In this document: piece by piece, positions 8,513-14,033 of the stretch
How the letters are laid out: each line of letters opens with the position of its first letter
Numbering within the stretch: the first letter of the stretch is position 1
Source: Spirochaetaceae bacterium
Lineage (GTDB): Bacteria; Spirochaetota; Spirochaetia; CADAEX01
Reading direction: 5' to 3'
Assembly: GCA_009778835.1 (NCBI GenBank)
Contig: WRFK01000016.1
Location: 1 to 14,033, forward strand
DNA length: 14,033 nucleotides
Position numbers and translations under genes: made by a program
Notes under the pieces: model-generated
Database searches by the model: none
What the model was told of the DNA's origin: nothing
Seen by the model: only the letters and a program-made list of their open reading frames with translations

Positions 8513-8541
8513 ATTATTTTATACTGTTTTGAGAATGTCAA
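8513..8541 (-). promoter_or_regulatory. Candidate pyrG promoter, near-leaderless
   Basis: A perfect TTGACA (8541-8536), a 17-base spacer and AATAAT (8518-8513, five of six) face pyrG. The predicted first base is about 8506, one base before the ATG at 8505. The ATG has no Shine-Dalgarno, which agrees with a leaderless message. Prediction is by eye. Confidence 0.5.
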
Positions 8542-8593
8542 TTACTTAAAAAATCCAATTTAAAATGGTGTTAATAAACAACCTTGACCTGAA

Positions 8594-8730
8594 GCTGCCA
8601 GCCAAAAGGTGGCGCAGCAGGCAGAAGTTATGTTTATTCCAACAGGTATGGATTGTAAACAGGTTTACTCAGCAGACCAACTATCCAAAGCATAGCTAAT
8701 TTAACACATAAAAGATGGAGTCTGCTGCGC
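8594..8730. other. Structured non-coding stretch in the pyrG-cheR intergenic region
   Basis: The 307 bases between pyrG and cheR hold no convincing gene. A local hairpin pairs GCTGC (8594-8598) with GCAGC (8614-8618) around an AAAA loop. The same segment, GCGCAGCAG (8612-8620), can instead pair perfectly with CTGCTGCGC (8722-8730), about 100 bases away. The two pairings exclude each other. It is more GC-rich than its surroundings. The predicted cheR start of transcription lies beyond it, so it would not be in the cheR leader. It might be a small RNA, a protein-binding region or a remnant; I cannot tell which. Confidence 0.3.
8655..8668. promoter_or_regulatory. Short perfect dyad, possible operator
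   Basis: GTAAAC and GTTTAC form a perfect inverted repeat with two bases between, in the middle of the divergent pyrG-cheR region. It could be an operator or the tip of the larger fold around it. It is short enough to occur by chance. Confidence 0.25.
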
Positions 8731-8773
8731 AAAAGTGCAGAAAGAATAAAAAACCAAATGTCAAAAAAACAAA

Positions 8774-8801
8774 TTGACAATACTCCTTAAAGAACTATAC
8801 T
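8774..8801 (+). promoter_or_regulatory. Candidate cheR promoter, near-leaderless
   Basis: TTGACA (8774-8779), a 16-base spacer and TATACT (8796-8801) precede cheR. Transcription would start near 8808, four or five bases before the ATG at 8813, leaving no room for a Shine-Dalgarno; none is visible. An overlapping TATAAT at 8802-8807 is too far from the -35 box (22 bases) and would place the start inside the ATG. Confidence 0.55.
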
Positions 8802-8812
8802 TATAATTAGCC

Positions 8813-9631
8813 ATGTCATTTGCAATTACCGATGCTGATTTCGAAAAAATGAAAAGCTTTATATATGAAAAAAGTGGAATACATTTCTCCGAAATCAATA
8901 GACCTATATTAGAGAGCAGACTCAAAGAAAGACTCAAATTAGCAAACCTTGAAACTGTGGATGCTTACTATAAGCTTATAACAGGCAATGAAGAAGAGAT
9001 GAAAATTCTTCTTGATTCTGTTACAACAAATCTTACAAGATTTTTCAGAAACCAGGGACACATGGATGCTTTTGAGCGCTATATTATTCCCGAACTTGTA
9101 GCTTATAAAAAGAAAAAAGGTAGTTCCACTATAAAAATTTGGAGCGCAGGATGCTCAACAGGGGAAGAGCCTTATACGCTTGCCATGATAATTGCAGAAA
9201 TTCTGCCTAAAGACTTTACAGCATCTATTATTGCTTCGGATTTAAGCCTTAAATCGCTTATGACAGCAAAAACAGGATTTTATCAGGAAACCCGTATGGC
9301 AGGTATACCTGATAATTATCTTTCAAAATATTTTGAAAAGACAAAAGATGGGTATCAAATTGTAGAAAAATTACAAAAAATGATCCGCTTTGACTACCAC
9401 AACCTAAAATTTGACAGCGGTCTCAAAGACCTTGATATTATCTTTTGCAGAAATGTAATAATTTATTTTGATGAGGCTGCGCAGGAAAATGTTATTACTA
9501 AATTCTGGGATTCGTTAAGTAATCATGCTTATCTTGTAATAGGGCATTCGGAATCTCTTTTTGGTATGAAAACTAAATTTCAATTCCAAAAAACAGACTG
9601 GGCAACCTTTTATACAAAAATGATTAATTAA
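8813..9631 (+). CDS. cheR: Chemotaxis protein methyltransferase CheR
   Basis: Transfers methyl groups from S-adenosylmethionine to glutamates of chemoreceptors during adaptation. Of 272 residues, 1-70 form the N-terminal helical domain, then TTNLTRFFRN (71-80), the SAM-binding loop SAGCSTGEEPY (111-121), Asp143 (ASDLS), FCRNVIIYFD (211-220) and GHSESL (244-249). Length is that of plain CheR without extra TPR or regulatory domains. It is the first gene of a plus-strand operon, 23 bases ahead of cheB. It has a TTGACA/TATACT promoter and almost no leader. The gene implies a motile, chemotactic cell. Confidence 0.96.
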   Translation: MSFAITDADFEKMKSFIYEKSGIHFSEINRPILESRLKERLKLANLETVDAYYKLITGNEEEMKILLDSVTTNLTRFFRNQGHMDAFERYIIPELVAYKKKKGSSTIKIWSAGCSTGEEPYTLAMIIAEILPKDFTASIIASDLSLKSLMTAKTGFYQETRMAGIPDNYLSKYFEKTKDGYQIVEKLQKMIRFDYHNLKFDSGLKDLDIIFCRNVIIYFDEAAQENVITKFWDSLSNHAYLVIGHSESLFGMKTKFQFQKTDWATFYTKMIN

Positions 9632-9654
9632 TCTTTTATACTTAGGAAAAAATT

Positions 9655-10731
9655 GTGGAAGATAAAATAAAAGTTCTTGTAGTAGATGACTCTGCTCTTA
9701 TGAGATCTCTTATAAGCAAAATGATTGAAACCCAGGAAGATATGACTGTTGTGGGAACAGCTATGAATGGGGTATTTGCTCTTAAGAAAATTCCTGATTT
9801 AAATCCCGAAATAATAATACTTGATCTTGAAATGCCTGAAATGAATGGAATTGAATTTTTAAAAGAACGGGAAAAAAGAGGAATAAAAATACCTGTTATT
9901 ATACTCTCTTCTATAGCAGAAAAAGGGGCAAGAATTACCTTTGAAGCTCTTTCTCTTGGCGATTCGGACTTTATAACAAAACCTTCGGGAGCAATTTCTC
10001 AAAATATATCAGATGTTGCAACCCAACTTATTTCAATAATCAGAATATATACAGGCAGAAAAGAAAAGCCTATAAAAGAACCGATAAAAGAAAAAATAGC
10101 CCCTGCCATACAACCTCTTCAACCAAAAATGAAAGAAGCTCCGGTTGTTCATACTTCCGGAAAAATAGATATAGTTGCAATAGGAATTTCAACAGGAGGG
10201 CCCAATGCTCTCAGGATTTTACTTGCAGAAATCAAAGAAGATTTCAAAGTTCCAATAGTAATAGTCCAGCATATGCCTGAAGGGTTTACAGCAGAATTTG
10301 CAAAGAGCCTAAAAAGAATATGCCCTCTTGAAGTAAAAGAAGCTGAAGATAATGATGTTATTGCAAGGGGAAAAGTGCTTATTGCGCCCGGCAATAAACA
10401 TCTAAAAATAGAAAGAAGACAGTTTGGCAATGTAGCTGTAATGAATAGCAATGACACGGTAAACGGACACAGGCCTTCTGTAGGAGTTCTTTTTGATTCA
10501 GTTGCTGAACTATACGGCAACAGGGCAATGGGAGTCATAATGACAGGAATGGGTCGTGATGGCTCTGCGGAAATTGGCAATATTTATAAAGCAGGCGGTT
10601 ATACAATAGCCCAGGATGAAAAATCTTCAATAGTATTTGGAATGCCTCGCGTAGCAATTGAATTTGGTTGTATAAATAAAATTTTGTCTTTGAATGATAT
10701 GGCAAAATACATAACCAATTATATTTCCTGA
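9655..10731 (+). CDS. cheB: Chemotaxis response regulator protein-glutamate methylesterase CheB
   Basis: Removes methyl groups from chemoreceptors and deamidates receptor glutamines; activated by phosphorylation from CheA. Of 358 residues, the receiver domain (about 1-125) has acidic residues Asp11/Asp12, phosphoacceptor Asp57 (LDLEMP), Ser86 and Lys109. A Pro/Lys-rich linker (about 135-165) leads to the esterase domain (170-358) with catalytic triad Ser179 (GISTGGP), His206 (VQHMPEGF) and Asp302 (GMGRDG). The start is a GTG at 9655 with AGGA seven bases upstream; VEDKIKVLVVDDS is the expected receiver opening. Together with cheR it provides both halves of methylation-based adaptation. Confidence 0.96.
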   Translation: MEDKIKVLVVDDSALMRSLISKMIETQEDMTVVGTAMNGVFALKKIPDLNPEIIILDLEMPEMNGIEFLKEREKRGIKIPVIILSSIAEKGARITFEALSLGDSDFITKPSGAISQNISDVATQLISIIRIYTGRKEKPIKEPIKEKIAPAIQPLQPKMKEAPVVHTSGKIDIVAIGISTGGPNALRILLAEIKEDFKVPIVIVQHMPEGFTAEFAKSLKRICPLEVKEAEDNDVIARGKVLIAPGNKHLKIERRQFGNVAVMNSNDTVNGHRPSVGVLFDSVAELYGNRAMGVIMTGMGRDGSAEIGNIYKAGGYTIAQDEKSSIVFGMPRVAIEFGCINKILSLNDMAKYITNYIS

Positions 10732-10745
10732 TAAAGAGTTTTAGT

Positions 10746-11531
10746 ATGGGTTGGTTTGGCAAGCTTATAGGCGGAACAACAGGCTTTTTTATTGGCGGCC
10801 CCATAGGCGCTGTTCTTGGCGCTGTTATAGGACACAGTTTTGATAAGAGGTCAGAGCTCCAGGAAGACAGATACAAAAAAACCAATAATTGGAACAGCGG
10901 AAAATCACAAACATTTTCAACCAACGACCAGTCCCAAATGATATTTTTTGTAGCAACATTTTCCATGCTTGGAAAAATGGCTGCTGCCGATGGCACAGTA
11001 TCAAACATAGAGATAAGAACCATAGAAGATTTTATAGACAGAAATCTGCGCCTGAACATTGCCGAAAAACAGTTTGCAATGAGAATTGTAAACACATCTG
11101 CGGCATCAAACGAACCATTTGAAAAATTCGCGCAGCAGTTCTATTCCCTGTTTTACAACCAGCCTCAGATGCTGCGAACAATGTATGATATACTTTACAA
11201 AGTAGCGACTGCAGATAATATATTAGCCAGAGATGAAGAAAAAATTCTTGATTCAGCGACGAGAATTTTCAATTTGAAAAGCAGAGAAAGTAACGCAAGC
11301 TACACCAGCAGCAGCGCAAGCAGCAACGATAAAAACTATTCTATTTTAGACTGCAAAAAAACAGACAGCATTGATACAATAAAATCAGCATATAAAAAAC
11401 TTGTTAAAGATTTTCACCCCGATGCTATTGCTTCAAAGGGGCTTCCGGAAGAGTTCACAAAATTTGCTTCGCAAAAATTCAGGGAAATAAATCAGGCTTA
11501 TGAAGAAATCAGAAAAGAACGCAACTTCTGA
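10746..11531 (+). CDS. DjlA-like membrane co-chaperone (TerB plus J domain)
   Basis: A 261-residue protein with three parts. A Gly-rich hydrophobic segment (about 8-29, IGGTTGFFIGGPIGAVLGAVIG) is a likely membrane anchor. A TerB-like helical domain spans about 66-178 (MLGKMAAADGTVSNIEI, and a second half beginning YKVATADNIL). A C-terminal J domain spans about 198-261 with the HPD motif at 224-226, needed to stimulate DnaK. A Ser/Asn-rich linker (about 183-195) joins the last two. This order is that of DjlA, an inner-membrane DnaK co-chaperone. It begins 14 bases after cheB; its link to chemotaxis is unknown. The 3' end overlaps pth by 32 bases. Confidence 0.88.
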   Translation: MGWFGKLIGGTTGFFIGGPIGAVLGAVIGHSFDKRSELQEDRYKKTNNWNSGKSQTFSTNDQSQMIFFVATFSMLGKMAAADGTVSNIEIRTIEDFIDRNLRLNIAEKQFAMRIVNTSAASNEPFEKFAQQFYSLFYNQPQMLRTMYDILYKVATADNILARDEEKILDSATRIFNLKSRESNASYTSSSASSNDKNYSILDCKKTDSIDTIKSAYKKLVKDFHPDAIASKGLPEEFTKFASQKFREINQAYEEIRKERNF

Positions 11532-12090
11532 TATAAAGCTTGTTTTTTTCTGCGGCAATCCGGGAAAAGAGTATGCAAAAACCCGCCACAATGCAGCCTG
11601 GATGGTTTTACAGGAACTTGAAAAAAAAGAAACTCTTTCCTGGCAGAAAAAATTCAAAGGCATTCTTGCAAAATCAGAAAAAAACAGCGGAATAATTTTT
11701 TTAAAACCAGAAGTATACATGAATCTTGCGGGCGAATCTGTTTCCCCTGCGCTTTCTTTTTTTAAACTTCTGCCTGAAAATATTATTGTTTGCCATGATG
11801 ATATTGAGCTTAACTTCGGGACTGTTGCATTAAAACTCGGCGGCGGAAACGCAGGCCACAATGGACTCAGGTCCATAAGCAAAATGATCGGAACAAATGA
11901 TTTCTACAGATTTCGAATAGGAATTTCTAGACCTGCTTTTGGAAAAGTAGATGCTCATGTTCTGGGGAGATTTTCGTCTGACGAAGAAGCTGTTCTTTCG
12001 CTTTATATGGAAAAAGCGGCATCGCTGCTTGAATCTTTTTTATCAAATCCCAAAGAGACAAAAAATAATTGCCTCCCACCTGTGTATTGA
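11500..12090 (+). CDS. pth: Peptidyl-tRNA hydrolase
   Basis: Cleaves the ester bond of peptidyl-tRNA released from stalled ribosomes, recycling tRNA. Of 196 residues, the key positions of bacterial Pth are present: Asn20 (CGNPGKEY), catalytic His30 (TRHNAAW), Asn75 (VYMNLAGES), Asp100 (CHDDIEL) and Asn121 (GHNGLRS). The start at 11500 lies inside the end of the preceding J-domain gene, a 32-base overlap; the protein begins with about 12 residues before the usual KLVFFCGNPG core, and no shorter start codon is available before the core. It is the last gene of the plus-strand run. Confidence 0.95.
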   Translation: MKKSEKNATSDIKLVFFCGNPGKEYAKTRHNAAWMVLQELEKKETLSWQKKFKGILAKSEKNSGIIFLKPEVYMNLAGESVSPALSFFKLLPENIIVCHDDIELNFGTVALKLGGGNAGHNGLRSISKMIGTNDFYRFRIGISRPAFGKVDAHVLGRFSSDEEAVLSLYMEKAASLLESFLSNPKETKNNCLPPVY

Positions 12091-12143
12091 GGGATAAACG
12101 TCAGGTAATTATTATAACTTTACAAACATCGACATCTATTTTG

Positions 12144-12171
12144 CAGTCTTGCCTATGACTGAGATGATCTC
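12144..12171. repeat. Two adjacent small dyads after pth
   Basis: CAGTC (12144-12148) pairs with GACTG (12157-12161), followed at once by the perfect palindrome GAGAT-G-ATCTC (12161-12171). They lie 54 bases after the pth stop. No T-run follows, so they are not an obvious terminator. Confidence 0.3.
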
Positions 12172-12202
12172 GCTAAGTCCTCACCTTTACATCATGGAGT
12201 AT

Positions 12203-12260
12203 GGAGGTAGGAAAAAAAAGGTACCCCTCCGTAGGCTCCTCCCCTTTTTTTCCCACCTCC
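12203..12260. terminator. Long A-tract/T-tract hairpin, probable bidirectional terminator
   Basis: Left arm 12203-12221 (GGAGGT, A, GG, eight A, GG) pairs with right arm 12243-12260 (CC, seven T, CCC, ACCTCC): 17 base pairs, one mismatch and one bulged A, around a 21-base loop. It lies between the convergent ends of pth and the FGE-like gene, where a two-way terminator is expected. Unlike a standard terminator, the T-tract lies inside the stem and further GC pairs follow it. The right arm runs into CACCTCCTTTC, identical to the 3' end of 16S rRNA. It could alternatively belong to the homing region of the upstream variable gene (see the FGE-like gene). Confidence 0.5.
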
Positions 12261-12307
12261 TTTCACAAATTGTCAACAAGAGGCTTCGTCAAAGTAGCAG
12301 CACATGA

Positions 12308-13081
12308 TCAGCGGCGCACCACACGAAAGCCAACGGTGCCGTTCCTGCTCCAAGGCCCGAAGTAAATCCGAAAGGCTGAACGAGCGTACTGAGCGTCACC
12401 GACCCAACAACCACCCCGTCCCACACGGTAGGCGCCATAGCTCATATTAGGCGTTCCAGGCCCTTTGGGGTCTGTAACTGCTCCTTCATAATCATCATAC
12501 CAGTCCCAGCACCACTCATATACATTCCCATGCATGTCATATAATCCCCATGCATTAGGTAGTTTTTTCCCTACTTCATGTGTTATACTGCCTGAATTAA
12601 CATCATACCACATATAATCAGGATTCGCTGTATTGCCATAACTATAGGCTGTTGTTGTCCCTCCCCTGCATGCAAACTCCCACTCTGCCTCTGTAGGGAG
12701 CCTATAACCATTCGCATTCCAGTTTACTGTTACAGCATCCCATGTTCCATTACTGCTTGTCGGTACAGCTCCCCAATAATCTGGATTTGTTGTTCCTGAT
12801 ATTGTATATACTGGTGTAAGCCCTTCCTTAATACTTAATTTGTTACAAAACACTAAAACATCATACCAGCTTACCTGCTCAACAGGGCGTTTTCCCTGAG
12901 TTTCCCCACTATCAGGATTATTATAAAATGTGCTTGGATTTGTCCCCATAACAGCCTGGTACTGCTCCTGTGTTACCTGGTACTTACTCATGTAAAATCC
13001 TCTTGTTAGCCTTACCTGATGTTGAGCTTCCTCAGCAGGATCAATGGGACGCCCAGGCTCATCAGTAGGGCTGCCCATCAT
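12308..13081 (-). CDS. FGE/sulfatase-modifying-factor-like (C-type lectin fold) protein, cut from its leader by an in-frame TGA
   Basis: A 257-residue FGE-sulfatase-family domain: MMGSPTDEP, YQVTQEQYQAVMG, WYDVLVFCNKLS, GYRLPTEAEWEFACRGG, WGLYDMHGNVYEWCWDW and the final GFRVVR are all family hallmarks. The paired catalytic cysteines of true formylglycine-generating enzyme are not evident, so a binding role is likelier than sulfatase activation. The frame continues upstream of the ATG (IRPGTF) to a TGA at 13102-13100, which is also the stop of the lipoprotein leader in the same frame; homologous proteins normally run through. The gene is therefore probably a disrupted lipoprotein gene, or is expressed by readthrough or reinitiation. 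The last 120 bases differ in composition from the rest and resemble a retroelement variable region. Confidence 0.8.
   Translation of the reverse strand: MMGSPTDEPGRPIDPAEEAQHQVRLTRGFYMSKYQVTQEQYQAVMGTNPSTFYNNPDSGETQGKRPVEQVSWYDVLVFCNKLSIKEGLTPVYTISGTTNPDYWGAVPTSSNGTWDAVTVNWNANGYRLPTEAEWEFACRGGTTTAYSYGNTANPDYMWYDVNSGSITHEVGKKLPNAWGLYDMHGNVYEWCWDWYDDYEGAVTDPKGPGTPNMSYGAYRVGRGGCWVGDAQYARSAFRIYFGPWSRNGTVGFRVVRR
12311..12430 (-). other. Candidate diversity-generating-retroelement variable region
   Basis: The 3' end of the FGE-like gene is about 60% GC (72 of 120 bases counted over 12301-12420), against about 35% in a sample 120 bases further into the gene (12541-12600). Its protein pattern (GGCW, four residues, ARSA, one residue, R, four residues, P, two residues, R, four residues, GFRVVR) is that of TvpA-like variable proteins. 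Thirteen codons at the exposed positions (TGT, GTC, GGT, GAC, TAC, TTT, ATT, TAC, TTC, AGC, AAC, GGC, ACC) all end in C or T, as expected if the template has AAY or AGY codons with mutated adenines. No template repeat or reverse transcriptase is present in the window, so this is a remote-target hypothesis. Confidence 0.45.
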
Positions 13082-13099
13082 AAAAGTTCCAGGCCGTAT

Positions 13100-13339
<240 letters not shown>

Positions 13340-13362
13340 ATATTTTTTTCTCTTAATAACAA

Positions 13363-13391
13363 ATAATAATTTGTATTTATTATTTTTGCAA
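13363..13391 (-). promoter_or_regulatory. Candidate promoter of the lipoprotein locus
   Basis: TTGCAA (13391-13386), a 17-base spacer and TATTAT (13368-13363, five of six) precede the lipoprotein. Transcription would begin near 13356, leaving a leader of about 17 bases that includes AAGAGA. The area is very AT-rich, so chance matches are likely. Confidence 0.35.
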
Positions 13392-13410
13392 GTAATTTTT
13401 ACTTTTTCCC

Positions 13411-13449
13411 CCTGTTATTGCGAGTCGCAATTAGGCAACGAAGCAATCC
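13411..13449. repeat. REP-like intergenic palindromic element
   Basis: The perfect dyad ATTGCGA-G-TCGCAAT (13417-13431) is followed by AACGAAGCAATCC. The pair of ends ATTGCGAG and GAAGCAATC, pairing through ATTGC and GCAAT, is like dispersed repeats I recall from many bacterial genomes. It is GC-richer than the AT-rich DNA around it and sits between two divergent genes. Copy number cannot be judged from one window. Confidence 0.5.
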
Positions 13450-13514
13450 ATTTCTCCCAAAAAAAGTTGAATCAAAATATACTTCTCCATGTATATAAAG
13501 TGGAGGCTATCAAT

Positions 13515-14033
13515 ATGGAAGGAAGCAAGGTAATGCCTATTCAAAATATGATATATGAAATTCGAGGACATAAAGTTATGCTCGACAGTGAACTTGCAAC
13601 TTTATATGGTGTTGAATTAAGGGTATTGAATCAAGCAGTAAAGCGAAATATTGAGCGCTTTCCATCTGATTTTATGTTTCAATTAACACAAGATGAATGG
13701 GATATTTTGAGATCACAAATTGTGATCTCAAAAAATAATCGCGGTGGCAGACGCTATGCTCCTTTTGCTTTTACTGAGCAAGGTGTTTCAATGCTATCCA
13801 GTGTATTGAATTCCAAACGTGCAATAGATGTAAATATCAGTATTATGCGCGTTTTTGTAAAATTAAGGAATTTTGCACTTTCACAAAGCGATACAAACGA
13901 GCAAATCAGTGAACTGCGAAAACTCCTCATGCTTCATATCGAAAACAATGATTATAAATTTTCAGAATATGATGAAACAATAAAACAAATAATTATTGCC
14001 CTAAACAATTTAATAGAAGAACCTAAAAAGACT
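13515..14033 (+). CDS. ORF6N-domain protein, 3' end cut by window edge
   Basis: The frame is open from the ATG at 13515 to the window end: 173 residues, C-terminus missing. GGAGG lies eight bases before the ATG. The N-terminal domain (about 8-100) is ORF6N: IRGHKVMLDSELATLYGV, LNQAVKRNIERFPSDFMFQL, then RGGRRYAPFAFTEQGVSMLS. A helical, probably coiled-coil region follows (LSQSDTNEQISELRKLL onward). ORF6N is a DNA-binding-type domain common in phages and in mobile or host-acquired genes; the cellular role of stand-alone bacterial copies is mostly unknown. A weak promoter may lie at 13467-13497 (TTGAAT and TATATA). The coding sequence contains a perfect 29-base palindrome. Confidence 0.88.
   Translation, partial: MEGSKVMPIQNMIYEIRGHKVMLDSELATLYGVELRVLNQAVKRNIERFPSDFMFQLTQDEWDILRSQIVISKNNRGGRRYAPFAFTEQGVSMLSSVLNSKRAIDVNISIMRVFVKLRNFALSQSDTNEQISELRKLLMLHIENNDYKFSEYDETIKQIIIALNNLIEEPKKT
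13705..13733. repeat. Perfect 29-base palindrome inside the ORF6N gene
   Basis: TTTTGAGATCACAA (13705-13718) and TTGTGATCTCAAAA (13720-13733) are exact reverse complements around a single A (13719). The stretch encodes the family-conserved segment ILRSQIVISK, so part of the symmetry may come from codon constraint. Confidence 0.9.

Noticed and set aside
8630..8695. A 21-codon plus-strand frame in the pyrG-cheR gap (MFIPTGMDCKQVYS...)
   Set aside because: No ribosome site, no recognisable similarity, and short enough to occur by chance.
12254..12264. CACCTCCTTTC as the end of a 16S rRNA gene
   Set aside because: Nothing upstream resembles 16S rRNA; the match is confined to 11 bases within a hairpin arm.
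12308..13081. A true sulfatase-activating formylglycine-generating enzyme
   Set aside because: The paired active-site cysteines are not seen, no sulfatase is nearby, and the lipoprotein leader and 3' cassette point to a surface binding protein.

Overview
The window is AT-rich and coding-dense. It looks like the chromosome of a diderm bacterium, most likely a spirochaete of the Treponema/Spirochaeta kind. That assignment is an inference. It rests on the AT-rich composition, the cheR-cheB pair, and a lipoprotein with a Cys-Glu-Asn-Pro-Trp start fused (or once fused) to a formylglycine-generating-enzyme-like (FGE-like) domain, a class I associate with treponemes. The lptC-lptA-lptB-rpoN-hpf-PTS gene order is also found in proteobacteria, so a deltaproteobacterium-like lineage is not excluded.

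Left block, bases 1 to 8505, all on the minus strand, read from right to left: pyrG, lptC, lptA, lptB, rpoN, hpf, hprK, ptsH, a DUF4390-like secreted protein, and a NtrY-like sensor kinase whose catalytic half lies beyond the left edge. It combines CTP synthesis, lipopolysaccharide export, sigma-54, ribosome hibernation and the HPr kinase/HPr regulatory PTS. The order matches the E. coli lptCAB-rpoN-hpf-ptsN-rapZ-npr cluster, with hprK and ptsH in the nitrogen-PTS positions. Genes are tightly packed and several overlap. An internal promoter is likely before rpoN.

Centre, bases 8506 to 8812: a divergent intergenic region with TTGACA-type promoters facing both ways. Each predicts a transcript starting almost at the start codon of pyrG or cheR. 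The region also holds inverted repeats that no gene explains.

Bases 8813 to 12090, plus strand: cheR, cheB (chemoreceptor methylation and demethylation), a DjlA-like TerB/J-domain membrane protein, and pth (peptidyl-tRNA hydrolase), apparently one operon.

Bases 12091 to 14033 are accessory DNA and the most interesting part. A long A/T-tract hairpin separates pth from a minus-strand lipoprotein/FGE-like locus with three unusual properties. First, seven perfect CAAT units lie inside the reading frame ahead of the signal peptide, and both alternative frames stop at once, which is the layout of a phase-variable switch. Second, a single in-frame TGA splits the lipoprotein leader from the FGE-like domain, at a place where the family usually has Trp. 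Third, the last 120 or so bases of the gene are far more GC-rich than the rest and resemble the variable region of a diversity-generating retroelement target of the TvpA type. No reverse transcriptase or template repeat is in the window. Beyond lies a REP-like palindrome and the start of an ORF6N-domain gene that carries a perfect 29-base palindrome in its coding sequence.
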